NCBI GenBank assembly: GCA_964609965.1
Contig: CAZSTS010000012.1
Coordinates: forward strand, 1-64,000
Direction of reading: 5' to 3'
From: JAHJDR01 sp964609965
GTDB lineage: Bacteria; UBA10199; JADGCS01
DNA: 64,000 nucleotides
Part shown: piece after piece, positions 50,988 to 59,951 of the stretch
How the letters are laid out: each line of letters begins with the position of its first letter
How positions within the stretch are numbered: position 1 is the stretch's first letter
Translations under genes and position numbers: made by a program
The notes under the pieces: generated by a model
Database searches by the model: none
What the model was told of the DNA's origin: nothing
What the model saw: the letters and a program-made list of their open reading frames with translations, nothing else

Positions 50988-52594
50988 AAACCACAAAGAG
51001 CCAGGACTACAAAAGTAATCTGTTTACAAAAGCTTCATTAAACGCTTCTTTTCTGAGTGGCGTTCTTGCTTTTTTGATGTATCCCTTTATTCTCTTTGGG
51101 TATCATTTTCCAGATATGGGGTTCTTTGCATGGATCTTTCTTGTGCCTCTTCTCATTGGCATTCACAGACATAAATTTGCACATAAGTTTGTCTTAGCTT
51201 TTATCTGTTCAATGATTGCACATTATGGAACTTTTTATTGGCTAATAACTGCCATGCAAAAATTTGGTGGCCTGAACTTTTTTCAATCATTTGCTACCAT
51301 GACCTTACTGTGTATTTTTTTCAGCATGGTTTTTGCTTTGTTTCTTTCGCTTGCTTCTTGGGTTAATCACATCATCAAGGTTCCTTTGTTTTTATTACTG
51401 CCTGTTTTCATGACAACAAGAGATCTTCTCTTGCACCACTTCCCTTTTAATGGCTTTCCTTGGGGAGCCCCCCCTTATGCATTAGGAGACTGGCTCCAAT
51501 TTTTTCAATGGGTAGATCATACAGGCATCTTTGGATTGTCATTTTTTATTTACCTCATTAATGGGCTTTTTGCTGGTGGCATGCTTCTCTTTATACATCG
51601 AAAACAAGTCGACAAAATGGTTTCCCGCCTTATTGTTGTTTGTGTTCTTATCGTATTATCAATCTATTTGAGCTCTCTTTCTAGTCAGGCATATGAAAAA
51701 AATAAAATACCCCTCAAAAGCCTTAATATAGCGCTTGTACAAGGCAACATCCCACAAGACCAAAAATGGGACCCCTTTTATGCTCAAGACATCCTAAATA
51801 ATTATTTTAAACTAACTCACAAAGCCGTTAAAGATGGGGCTGATTTTGTTGTTTGGCCAGAAACGTCTTACCCCTTTGGGCTTAGGTACCCCAAGCTCCT
51901 TGATGAAAAGTTTTTAAACAAAGAGCGTCTTTCTACCAATCTTCTTATTGGTGCCTTTGTAGCAGAAAAACACACGGATGGTGTTCAATTATTTAATTCT
52001 ATTGTGCAGATAAATACCAAAGCTGAAATGCTGGCTGTTTATCGCAAAATGCACCTTGTCCCCTTTGGTGAATACCTTCCCTTTAAAGAAATATTTAAAC
52101 ATTTCCCTACTGTGAGACGTGCTGTGGGAGAAGTTAGCAGAGGACATGAAGCTGTCCTTTTTGATGTGCTCGATTTAAAAGTAGGCTCTCTCATTTGTTT
52201 TGAAGATATTTTTCCTTCTTATGCACGTGCTCTTGCAAAGAAAAAAGCCGACATTCTTATAAACTATACAAACGATGCGTGGTATGGAGACACATCTGCG
52301 CAACACCAACATTTGGTTTTTTCACAATTTAGAGCCTTAGAAAATCGACTTTTTCTTTTGCGTGCAACCAATACTGGCATGACCGCTATCATCAACCCAC
52401 GAGGAGAGGTTTTTGATAAACTCGCGCCTTTTAAAAACAGTTACCTTTTGCACAATATCAAAGTAGATAGAGCTACTTCTTTTTATTCTCTACACGGTGA
52501 TAACTGGGTCTTTGGTATAGCTGTTATTTTCTTCATGCTTTTTTTATACGCTGTTATCAAACGTCTGTTAGGACCAGTTAAAATTAGATTTTAA
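50978..52594 (+). CDS. lnt: Apolipoprotein N-acyltransferase
   Basis: 538 aa, with AAGGA before the ATG and a 10-base overlap with ybeY. Seven or so N-terminal membrane helices are followed by a nitrilase-fold domain: catalytic Glu in VVWPETSYPF, Lys in YRKMHLVPFGEYLPF and Cys in LICFEDIFPSYAR. It adds the third acyl chain to lipoproteins on the periplasmic side of the inner membrane. The many lipobox proteins in this window are its expected clients. Confidence 0.93.
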   Translation: MEIKTTKSQDYKSNLFTKASLNASFLSGVLAFLMYPFILFGYHFPDMGFFAWIFLVPLLIGIHRHKFAHKFVLAFICSMIAHYGTFYWLITAMQKFGGLNFFQSFATMTLLCIFFSMVFALFLSLASWVNHIIKVPLFLLLPVFMTTRDLLLHHFPFNGFPWGAPPYALGDWLQFFQWVDHTGIFGLSFFIYLINGLFAGGMLLFIHRKQVDKMVSRLIVVCVLIVLSIYLSSLSSQAYEKNKIPLKSLNIALVQGNIPQDQKWDPFYAQDILNNYFKLTHKAVKDGADFVVWPETSYPFGLRYPKLLDEKFLNKERLSTNLLIGAFVAEKHTDGVQLFNSIVQINTKAEMLAVYRKMHLVPFGEYLPFKEIFKHFPTVRRAVGEVSRGHEAVLFDVLDLKVGSLICFEDIFPSYARALAKKKADILINYTNDAWYGDTSAQHQHLVFSQFRALENRLFLLRATNTGMTAIINPRGEVFDKLAPFKNSYLLHNIKVDRATSFYSLHGDNWVFGIAVIFFMLFLYAVIKRLLGPVKIRF

Positions 52595-52622
52595 GGGAAT
52601 GTACACCCATTAAGGATTAAAA

Positions 52623-53712
52623 ATGTCTGACCACAAACAACAACACCAACACCTTCTTGCCGAAACTCAAAAGCTCAGGAGGTCACTTTGACATTGATAA
52701 CAAAGAAGAAAAAAAGGCCTCTTTAGAAAAAGAGTCTCTTGTAGAAGGCTTTTGGAACGACAATAAAAAAGCAAAAGAAGTCATGAGAGAACTCGAAACT
52801 CTCAAAGCCAAACTCAAAAGCTTTTATGATCTGAATTCAGCTGTCGATGACATTCAAGTTCTTATAGAATTTTTCAATGAAGATTCTTCTGATGACAATC
52901 TTAAAGAGCTCGAAACAGCTCTGGGCAATGCTCAAAACAAACTCGAAAACCTTCAAATAGAAAAAATGCTTTCAGGAGAGCTTGACTCCTACAGCGCGTA
53001 CCTTCTTATCAATGCTGGCGCTGGAGGCACAGAATCTTGTGATTGGGCCGAGATGCTTTGTCGTATGTACATGCGCTATGCAGAGAGACATAACCACGAT
53101 GTGGCAATCATCGATTTTACCGAGGGAGATGGTGCGGGTTACAGATCTGTAACTCTTAAAATTGATGGCGAATATGCTTATGGGTATCTCAAGGCAGAAT
53201 CTGGTGTGCACCGCTTGGTGAGGTGCTCTCCTTTTGATGCAAATAACCGCAGGCACACTTCTTTTTCTTCTGTTTTTGTTTACGCACAAGTTGATGACAA
53301 TATAGATGTTCAAATCAAAGAAGAAGATATAGAATTTGAAGCTATTCGAGCCAGTGGTGCTGGAGGTCAAAAGGTCAACAAGACATCTTCGGCTGTTCGC
53401 ATCACACACAAGCCCTCAGGCATTGTGGTCAAATGTCAAAATGAACGCTCGCAACACCAAAACAGAGCTTTGGCCATGAACATGCTTAAAGCCAGGTTGT
53501 ATGAAGTTGAGTTAGAAAAAAAGAATGCCGAAAAGAAAAAGATTGAAGACGGCAAAATGGATATCGGGTGGGGTTCACAAATCCGCTCTTATATATTACA
53601 CCCCTATCAGATGATCAAAGATCACAGGACTGAGCTCGACACGAGCCAAACTCAAAAAGTTCTCGACGGTGATTTGGATGAGTTGATTAAAGAGTATTTG
53701 TTGAAGAAGTAA
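52623..53712 (+). CDS. prfB: Peptide chain release factor 2 (programmed +1 frameshift)
   Basis: 362 aa when the frameshift is taken. The first frame runs 52623-52691 (MSDHKQQHQHLLAETQKLRRSL), ending in TGA at 52689-52691. Reading resumes in +1 with GAC at 52690 and ends at 53712. Landmarks: the anticodon-like SPF in RLVRCSPFDANNRRH and the catalytic GGQ in ASGAGGQKVNKTSS. RF2 reads UGA and UAA. The low-RF2 state favours the frameshift and so restores RF2. A start at 52657 would miss the N-terminal part. Confidence 0.95.
52677..52692 (+). other. prfB programmed +1 frameshift site
   Basis: AGGAGGTCACTTTGAC: a Shine-Dalgarno-like AGGAGG (52677-52682), three bases, the slippery CTT, then in-frame TGA followed by C. 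This is the classical RF2 autoregulation signal with the usual spacing. Confidence 0.93.
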
Positions 53713-53864
53713 CAGTTTCCAAAACGATAATATTATCATCCCTGTCTTAACCTGATAATATCTTGTCACAAAAGCCATAAAACATCCCTTAACATTTCCA
53801 ACATCAACAATCACAACCATACGAAATAAACGGAAAATCTCACTGTTTTTGTTGGCATGCAAAT

Positions 53865-53873
53865 TGCTATACT
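53865..53873 (+). promoter_or_regulatory. Probable extended -10 promoter
   Basis: TGCTATACT gives an extended -10 (TGnTATACT). It lies 105 bases upstream of the next gene start at 53979. The -35 region (GTTTTT at 53845-53850) is weak. It lies in the 266-bp gap after prfB, which otherwise holds a GATAATATTATC palindrome at 53726-53737. Confidence 0.45.
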
Positions 53874-53978
53874 AACAACTAAGGGCACACAGATTTCTGG
53901 TCATTTATCCTAAGAGACAAAGTAAACCAAAATCTGATTACAGAGGGCATGGTAGGTCGTGTACAGTATGGAGGAAAC

Positions 53979-56168
53979 ATGAAATACATAACTAATGCCC
54001 TTGGCATATCTATATTTTCTTTTATTTTCATAATTACATTTCTTATCATTCTTAGCCCCTCTTCTGCCTATGCAGAGCAAAAGGTCTTGGCTAGCGATGC
54101 GGATGCTTATGATCTGTTTGGAGACACTGTTTCAATAGACGGTGATGTTGCGATTATTGGAGCTTTGGGGTCGGACTATAATGGCTCTGATAGTAAATCA
54201 GCATATATTTTTAGATGGGATGGCTCTGCCTGGATCGAAGAACAAATATTAGTAGCCAGTGATGCAGATGTTGATAATGATTTTGGAAGAGCGGTTTCAA
54301 TAAACGGTGATGTTGCAGTTATTGGAGCTACTTGGAATAATAATGGAACCCTTCTTGGATCAGCATATATATTTCGATGGGATGGATCTTCCTGGATTGA
54401 GGAACAAAAAATACTAGCAAGCAATGGAACTTCTTGGAATAATTTTGGAGGCACTGTTTCAATAGATGGTGATGTTGCGATCATTGGTGCTGACATGGCA
54501 GTTGCTAATGGATTAGTTTCTGGTGGTTCTGCATATGTGTTTAGGTGGGATGGTAGTAGCTGGGTTGAAGAAGCTATATTGATTGCCAGTGATGCATTCT
54601 CTTATGATTGTTTTGGAAAATTTGTAGTCCTAGAAAATAATGTTGCAATTATTGCTTCTGCTAATACCAATAATTCAACCATGAGTCAGTCATCATATGT
54701 ATTTCGATGGGATGGATCTGTCTGGAACGAAGAACAAAAATTGTCCGCTAGTGATGGAGATCCAGGGGCTGTTTTTGGTTCTTCTATAGCTGTAAATGGG
54801 AATAGAATAATTATTGGAGCCAATCAGGATAATGAAAATGGGTATCAAAGTGGATCAGCGTACATATTTGAGTGGGATGGTAACACCTGGTTAGAAACAG
54901 CAAAACTGCTAGCAAGTGATGGAACCTCAGGTGACTATTTTGGTCATTCAGTTTCTATATTCGGTGACCTGATTCTTATTGGAGCTCCTTATGATGATGA
55001 CAATGGACTTAGCAGTGGATCAGCGTACATATTTGAGTGGGATGGAAATACCTGGTTTGAAACAGTAAAACTGCTTGCAAGCGATGGCAGCTCAGATGAC
55101 TTTTTTGGTATTTCCGTTTCTTTAAGTGGAGATGAAATTCTTATTGGCGCTTCTCGCAATGATGATAATGGAAATAACAGTGGTTCTGCCTATTTTTACG
55201 ACATGTCATCAATTTGTTCCACACCAAATCCTGCTGTTGGTATTTATGTAGATTCTATAAATGGCTTGCCAGCAGGCCCTGGTGGCGATGATTGTCCTTT
55301 TTTAACAATCACAGATGGCATTAGCGAAGCTATTTCTTTAGGTTTTTCCAAAATTATAGTTCGTGGAGGGCTCTATTTTGAAACTGTAATATTGCCAATA
55401 AGCGGGCTTGAACTAGAAGGCGAAATGGTTGGACTTGCACCAGGAATCGATCCCTGGTTACCTCCGATTATTATGGCAACAAGTCCTTATCAAGACTTCC
55501 TTGTAGAAGGAAATAATGATTCCTCTTTAAAATATTTCATTCTTGCTGGAGCGGGCATTGAATTAGACGGCATGAACAATATGATTGTAGAGGAAAACTT
55601 TGTCTTGAGTAATACAAAATATTCACAGGGACTGTATATTACTAATGGAGGACATGGGAACACATTTTCAAACAATATCTTTATACATAATGTTGATGGT
55701 ATTAGTTCAGGCATTACGTTGGACGTTAATAGTTTTAATAATACTTTTATTAATAACACGGTCCATACTGTGCAAGCCTCCGCTGAAAGCGCATCAGAGA
55801 TCATTGGAGTTTATTTAGATGGCACAACTTCTAGTAACACCTTCATCAACAATATCATGGAAAGTGATAATATGTATGGTGGCACTCCTTATGGTTTTTA
55901 TTCAAATGGCACTCCCACAGCAACCATCGACTATAACCTGCTCCCTACAAACAACACGACACTAACACTTGGTACAGGTAATATCACATTTCCAATTGGT
56001 TTTGCTGATTTTGTGGATCCATGGCCAACAGGATTTCAGTATAACCTAAATCCTGGATCAGATGCCATTGATAACGGTAATCCTGATCCAATGTATAATG
56101 ACATTGATGGTTCACAGAATGACATGGGCGCTACTGGTGGCCCAAATAGTATTGATTTTCAACTTTAG
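53979..56168 (+). CDS. Secreted FG-GAP repeat and beta-helix protein
   Basis: 729 aa from the ATG at 53979, with GGAGG eight bases before. Signal peptide to about residue 33 (SSAYAEQ). Residues 34-415 hold seven FG-GAP-like repeats of about 55 residues: each has xFGxxVSIxGDVAIIGA then GSAYIFRWDGSxW. This makes a seven-bladed propeller likely. Residues 420-720 look like a right-handed beta-helix with NTFSNN, NTFINN and NSFNNT rungs. Cell-surface or secreted; ligand unknown. Followed after 20 bases by another exported protein gene. Confidence 0.85.
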   Translation: MKYITNALGISIFSFIFIITFLIILSPSSAYAEQKVLASDADAYDLFGDTVSIDGDVAIIGALGSDYNGSDSKSAYIFRWDGSAWIEEQILVASDADVDNDFGRAVSINGDVAVIGATWNNNGTLLGSAYIFRWDGSSWIEEQKILASNGTSWNNFGGTVSIDGDVAIIGADMAVANGLVSGGSAYVFRWDGSSWVEEAILIASDAFSYDCFGKFVVLENNVAIIASANTNNSTMSQSSYVFRWDGSVWNEEQKLSASDGDPGAVFGSSIAVNGNRIIIGANQDNENGYQSGSAYIFEWDGNTWLETAKLLASDGTSGDYFGHSVSIFGDLILIGAPYDDDNGLSSGSAYIFEWDGNTWFETVKLLASDGSSDDFFGISVSLSGDEILIGASRNDDNGNNSGSAYFYDMSSICSTPNPAVGIYVDSINGLPAGPGGDDCPFLTITDGISEAISLGFSKIIVRGGLYFETVILPISGLELEGEMVGLAPGIDPWLPPIIMATSPYQDFLVEGNNDSSLKYFILAGAGIELDGMNNMIVEENFVLSNTKYSQGLYITNGGHGNTFSNNIFIHNVDGISSGITLDVNSFNNTFINNTVHTVQASAESASEIIGVYLDGTTSSNTFINNIMESDNMYGGTPYGFYSNGTPTATIDYNLLPTNNTTLTLGTGNITFPIGFADFVDPWPTGFQYNLNPGSDAIDNGNPDPMYNDIDGSQNDMGATGGPNSIDFQL

Positions 56169-56188
56169 ATACAAGACGAGGAGTTAAC

Positions 56189-56578
56189 ATGAAGAAACAA
56201 ATTTTTATCATAGCATTTATACTATCTTTCTTTGTTGGATTAAATATGGCTCAAGCGAGTAATACCCCAAAAGATGTTGCCAGCGCATTTTTGGCAAAGG
56301 GATATGAGTTTAGCCAGCAACAAAGCAATGAAACACTCATTGAGTTTGCTGATTTCTTTTCGAATCAAGCCACGCCCGAACAAAAACGTGCGGCCCTGCT
56401 GTATTTTCTGATGAACAAAAGCGAGGGAGAAATGGTGATCAGCAAAGAAATCGTAAGAAAAAACAGGGCCATTGTCGTTGCTCAATATATCTCAGACCAA
56501 GGCACAGATCAGATCAAGCTCACACTCAAGGCAGATAAGGAAATGATGTGGGAAGTAGTTAGCATGGATGTAGATTGA
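56189..56578 (+). CDS. Small exported protein
   Basis: 129 aa, with GAGGAG before the ATG. Signal peptide to about residue 23 (NMAQASNT). The mature part is a compact alpha+beta fold of about 105 residues that ends IKLTLKADKEMMWEVVSMDVD, like NTF2-type or DUF4878-type secreted domains. That resemblance is only a pattern match. Probably co-transcribed with the FG-GAP gene. Confidence 0.65.
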   Translation: MKKQIFIIAFILSFFVGLNMAQASNTPKDVASAFLAKGYEFSQQQSNETLIEFADFFSNQATPEQKRAALLYFLMNKSEGEMVISKEIVRKNRAIVVAQYISDQGTDQIKLTLKADKEMMWEVVSMDVD

Positions 56579-56651
56579 AAATCTGAAACCACTAAAAGAT
56601 CTGTTGCAGATAGAAAAGGTAATTCTCGACGGTGATTGTCCATATTGCCAT

Positions 56652-57155
56652 TTACCTACAAAACCCAATCTTCTTTTTTTCTGACTGAGGTGGATTCATA
56701 AGTTGTTGAATAGCTTGAAATAGTGACCTGATTTGTGTGTCATATTTCTTTTCCATCGAATTGATTTTACGAACAATATCTTTATGCGTCGACATAAGCT
56801 TTCTTAGGCGAACAAAGGCTCTAACAACACGAACGCTAGCCTGTATGGCTATCTTACTGTTTAAAACGCTAGCCAACATAATAGCACCATGTTCAGAAAA
56901 CACATAGGGAAGTGAAGGTGAATATTTCATACTTGAAAGGTCTCCGCAATTTGCGGCAACCTCTAACATCTCGTTTTTATTAAGCTGGAACATGAAATCA
57001 TCAGGAAATCGTTTTAAATTTCGTCTTACCTGTTCTCGCAATCTCTTTGCTGTCACACCGTAAATTTGAGCAAGATCAATATCAAGCATTACCTTCTGAC
57101 CCCTTATTAATAGAATCCGTTGTTCAAGATATTCAATTGAAACTAAATCTTTCAT
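56652..57155 (-). CDS. ORF6N-domain protein, copy 1
   Basis: 167 aa from the ATG at 57155 (MKDLVSIEYLEQRILLIRG), with GAAAGGA before it. The longer frame upstream starts in a membrane-like stretch and is rejected. The N-terminal ORF6N domain has RGQKVMLDIDLAQIYGVTAKRLREQVRRNLKRFPDDFMFQL then YVFSEHGAIMLASVLNS. The C-terminus is a coiled coil ending MNPPQSEKKKIGFCR. ORF6N proteins are DNA-binding-type proteins common in phages and mobile DNA. It is the downstream copy of a tandem pair. Confidence 0.85.
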   Translation of the reverse strand: MKDLVSIEYLEQRILLIRGQKVMLDIDLAQIYGVTAKRLREQVRRNLKRFPDDFMFQLNKNEMLEVAANCGDLSSMKYSPSLPYVFSEHGAIMLASVLNSKIAIQASVRVVRAFVRLRKLMSTHKDIVRKINSMEKKYDTQIRSLFQAIQQLMNPPQSEKKKIGFCR

Positions 57156-57240
57156 AATTATATCCTTTCTCAACAATATGAGTAGCAAAAACAATGCCAA
57201 GAAAAGAAACGAAAGAAGTGACAAATATTAGAGGGTTAGC

Positions 57241-57289
57241 TTTTTATGCAGTCCCAGCACAGTCCCCTCCCAGTCCCAAATTTGGGACC
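57241..57289. repeat. CAGTCCC array with palindrome, copy 1
   Basis: TATGCAGTCCCAGCACAGTC, then CTCCCAGTCCC and the perfect palindrome GTCCCAAATTTGGGAC (57273-57288). It lies upstream of ORF6N copy 1. The flanking TTAGCTTTTTATGCAGTCCC block is nearly the same as in copy 2. Confidence 0.75.
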
Positions 57290-57389
57290 GTATAATTTTT
57301 AGAACAGTTTCTCAAATTTATAGAACGTATTCGATAAATTACTGAAAGAGGATTTGTTGAAGAAGTAGACATCCCAAGGACCTAAAACC

Positions 57390-57908
57390 TTACCTACAAA
57401 ACCCAATCTTCTTTTTTTCTGAATGAGGTGGATTCATGAGTTGACGAATAGCATTCAAGAGAGAAATGATTTGTGTATCGTGCTTAGCTACTTTATTTTC
57501 CAAGAGGCTAAGTTTATGGGCGATTTGTTTGTGGCTAGTTAAAGTTTCTCTCAATTTGACAAAAGCCCGTACAACAAACACACTGATCTCAATAGCCCTA
57601 TTAGAATTTAGCACACTGGCAGCCATAACAGCCCCATGCTCCGTGAATGCATAAGGCAACCCTCTGTAATACTTTAACTTATTGAGGTTGTCACAAATTG
57701 TGATAACCTCTGTTTTTTCATTTTCTGTAAGCTGGAAAAGAAAGTCCTCTGGGAAACGTTTTTTGTTACGCTTTACAGCCTGATTTAATACGCCTGTTGA
57801 TACCCCATATAGATCAGCTAGATCAGCGTCTAAAATAACTCGCTCTCCTCTCATAAGAAGAATTATATTCTCAACACGTGGCAAGGCAGTCAGCTTTGTA
57901 GTCACCAT
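57390..57908 (-). CDS. ORF6N-domain protein, copy 2
   Basis: 172 aa, with AAGGAG before the ATG. The N-terminal ORF6N domain (RGERVILDADLADLYGVSTGVLNQAVKRNKKRFPEDFLFQL and YAFTEHGAVMAASVLNS) is followed by a heptad-rich tail and the C-terminal MNPPHSEKKKIGFCR, nearly identical in protein and DNA to copy 1. The core domains differ more than the ends, so the duplication is old with end-conversion, or only the ends exchange. The role is likely DNA-binding; no partner gene is seen. Confidence 0.88.
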   Translation of the reverse strand: MVTTKLTALPRVENIILLMRGERVILDADLADLYGVSTGVLNQAVKRNKKRFPEDFLFQLTENEKTEVITICDNLNKLKYYRGLPYAFTEHGAVMAASVLNSNRAIEISVFVVRAFVKLRETLTSHKQIAHKLSLLENKVAKHDTQIISLLNAIRQLMNPPHSEKKKIGFCR

Positions 57909-58017
57909 AAAAAACTCCTTTTTATTCTAAAAATAATCTCATGAAAAATTGAATAAGCAAGAACAATGCCAAGATAAGAAATAAAAGAGGTCATAAATAT
58001 TGGTAGGTTAACTTTTT

Positions 58018-58064
58018 ATGCAGTCCCAGCACAGTCCCAGCACAGTCCCAAATTTGGGACTGTG
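58018..58064. repeat. CAGTCCC array with 24-bp palindrome, copy 2
   Basis: CAGTCCCAGCACAGTCCCAG followed by a 24-bp perfect palindrome centred on CAGTCCCAAATTTGGGACTG (58043-58062). It lies upstream of ORF6N copy 2 in the 368-bp gap 57909-58276. The repeated AGCACAGTCCC word is iterated once more than in copy 1. Confidence 0.75.
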
Positions 58065-58101
58065 GGATTACGAATGCACTTCTTCAAACAACCTCAATCT
58101 A

Positions 58102-58271
58102 AAATTCTCTGAAAAATTCGACAAACACTCTTTTGGGTGACACGGGTAGCTATTATTTTTGACCGAATCTGCCAAAGGCAGGCAGAACGAGCCCGCGAGT
58201 GATGAGGTCAAAAAAATAGCTTCCCGGGGCAGGACCCAAAAAGCTAAAATTAAGAATTTTTCAGAGAATTT
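58102..58271. repeat. 170-bp nested palindromic element
   Basis: Perfect 18-bp terminal inverted repeats AAATTCTCTGAAAAATTC (58102-58119) and its complement (58254-58271). Inside lie CTTTTGGGTGAC/GACCCAAAAAG arms, then GGGTAGCTATTATTTTTGAC against GGTCAAAAAAATAGCTTCCC. At the centre is the CTGCCAAAGGCAG hairpin (58169-58181). The whole unit could fold into one long cruciform. It lies five bases before the stop of the PilZ gene. Confidence 0.8.
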
Positions 58272-58276
58272 AACCC

Positions 58277-58618
58277 CTACTCCCCTGCCATAAAAGCTTC
58301 GATTCTTTTATAATCCTCTTGAGACAGGCCTTGAAACTTAAGTCCAATACCTGGCGTGATGGGACGACGGCGCCCTGGCCCTCGTTTTTTGGTCATTTGC
58401 CGCATGACCTCTGCTGCTACGCGAATGGGTTTATCTTCCATAAAAAGACAGAATTTGAGAAAAACTCTTGTGCCAGCTTTAAGCGGCAGTTTTGTCTGAA
58501 CAAAAATACCAGAAGTCGAAATGTCGTTTGAGATAAAATAAAGAATGTCTTCATTAAATTCATCTTCGAATACCACACGCGTTTGAAGCGTCTTTCTGGG
58601 TGAAATGCGTTTATTCAT
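58277..58618 (-). CDS. PilZ-domain protein
   Basis: 113 aa, single PilZ-like domain. RISPRKTLQTRVVFE matches the RxxxR region and ISNDISTSGIFVQT the D/NxSxxG motif. C-terminal GIGLKFQGLSQEDYKRIEAF is a normal end for the fold. It shares one base with the receiver gene upstream (TAATG), so translation is coupled. Probably binds c-di-GMP or acts as a ligand-free PilZ partner. Confidence 0.85.
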   Translation of the reverse strand: MNKRISPRKTLQTRVVFEDEFNEDILYFISNDISTSGIFVQTKLPLKAGTRVFLKFCLFMEDKPIRVAAEVMRQMTKKRGPGRRRPITPGIGLKFQGLSQEDYKRIEAFMAGE

Positions 58619-59001
58619 TATCTAATCCCCAGGTTCTGAGAAACCATATCGATCAACTCATCTGGTAAAAATGGTTTTGCATATGAATGTTGAAAGCCCT
58701 GAGCCTTTAGGTATTCATGATCTAAATCCACGTCCCGAGAAAACATGAGAATTTTTTTTGCCTGTTTTAACTGGCGCTTACCAAAAGCCTGCTGAAAAAC
58801 TAAATCACTGTTCTCTTTAGGAATGCTATTGTGATCAAGAATAACAAGTTGTATATTTTTTGGAAAAAAAGCCAATGCCACTTCATGCAAGTCATCAAAC
58901 GTTGTAAAATCAATCTTTCTTGGAATGGTTTTGACAATAAGTTCTATAAGATTCTGCGATAATTTTGATTTGCTGATAAAAACAACGTGTTTAATTGACA
59001 T
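58618..59001 (-). CDS. Receiver-like domain protein
   Basis: 127 aa from the ATG at 59001; GGAG lies five bases before it (an ATG at 59004 is also possible). The fold pattern HVVFISKSKLSQNLIELIV, then IQLVILDHNSI (phosphoacceptor-type Asp), KKILMFSRD and HSYAKPFLPDELIDMV (conserved Lys-Pro) is that of a response-regulator receiver. The N-terminal acidic pair is missing (SKS instead of DD), so phosphorylation by the usual metal-dependent path is doubtful. Coupled to the PilZ gene. Confidence 0.75.
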   Translation of the reverse strand: MSIKHVVFISKSKLSQNLIELIVKTIPRKIDFTTFDDLHEVALAFFPKNIQLVILDHNSIPKENSDLVFQQAFGKRQLKQAKKILMFSRDVDLDHEYLKAQGFQHSYAKPFLPDELIDMVSQNLGIR

Positions 59002-59011
59002 CATCACTCCA

Positions 59012-59824
59012 TCATGTGCCAAAACGACGCTTATCGATTATGGCATCTTTCAAAAATGGAAATCTTTTTCTATATTTTTCTACCTCATTCATTTGGATCA
59101 CGCAACTCCCTACGCTTTGTTTTTTATTCATCAAATATTCCACATCACCCCATGGCGAAATCACACAGGAATGGCCAACAAAAGAAAGATCTCTTTTCTT
59201 TCCCAAACGATTACAAGCGATAATATACATTTGATTCTCAATCGCCCTTGCCTTGAGAAGAGCCATCCAGTGAGCATCCCTGTCTTTGGGCCATTGAGCA
59301 CAAATCACAGCAAACCGTGCCCCCTGAAGTGCTTGTTTTCTTAATAATTCTGGAAACCTCAAATCATAACAAATCATTGGCGCGCACTTCCCCCACGGCG
59401 TTTTAAATACCGGGACCTTGTCGCCTTGTGAGAAAACCTTGGGTTCTTCATTAAGAGGAAAAAGATGAATCTTATCATAAAATCCAACCACTTTGCCCTG
59501 AGAAGATAATAAGAAAGCCCTGTTCACATATTTCTTAGGTCCCCCACCCTTTTTCTCTTCGAACAAAGAGCCAAAGAAATACACAGAGTTCTTTTTTGCA
59601 ATGCTTTGCAAATCCGAAAAAAAATCTCTGTAAAAACCAATATAATTATCTCTGTAGTTGGTTGATGCTGGTGATCCCAAAAATACTTCTGGCAACATGA
59701 TAAGATGAGGCTTCTTTTTCAAAGCCTTCTTTAGCAGAGACAAAAGCTCCTTTTTTGTCTGAGCGATCTTCCCTTGAATAGGACTGTTTTGCACTAAACT
59801 TATTCTTAACTTATTAGATTTCAT
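59012..59824 (-). CDS. Carbon-nitrogen hydrolase (nitrilase superfamily)
   Basis: 270 aa from the ATG at 59824 (MKSNKLRISLVQNSP). Longer in-frame codons upstream lack family character. The Glu-Lys-Cys triad is in LIMLPEVFLG, GFYDKIHLFPL and PMICYDLRFPEL, with KARAIENQMYIIACNRLG following. The pattern is like Nit2/omega-amidase-type enzymes that hydrolyse amides such as alpha-ketoglutaramate. First gene of a three-gene unit with the receiver and PilZ genes (10-base gap). Confidence 0.88.
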   Translation of the reverse strand: MKSNKLRISLVQNSPIQGKIAQTKKELLSLLKKALKKKPHLIMLPEVFLGSPASTNYRDNYIGFYRDFFSDLQSIAKKNSVYFFGSLFEEKKGGGPKKYVNRAFLLSSQGKVVGFYDKIHLFPLNEEPKVFSQGDKVPVFKTPWGKCAPMICYDLRFPELLRKQALQGARFAVICAQWPKDRDAHWMALLKARAIENQMYIIACNRLGKKRDLSFVGHSCVISPWGDVEYLMNKKQSVGSCVIQMNEVEKYRKRFPFLKDAIIDKRRFGT

Positions 59825-59951
59825 GACATTTATTTTATCTGTTTTCTTGACCTGATCTATAAACTTGTTTATCCTTCCTCTTGGTTTTTTGCTTATTTTG
59901 ATAATTTTGTCACTAAAAATAAGAGGATGAAGTCCTGAGTGAGGAGACTTG

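Noticed and set aside
52657..53712. prfB starting at an internal TTG in the second frame
   Set aside because: It would discard the N-terminal part; the intact frameshift signal shows the true start at 52623.
53596..53862. 88-codon minus-strand frame after prfB
   Set aside because: It overlaps the prfB 3' end and has no start signal or protein-like composition.
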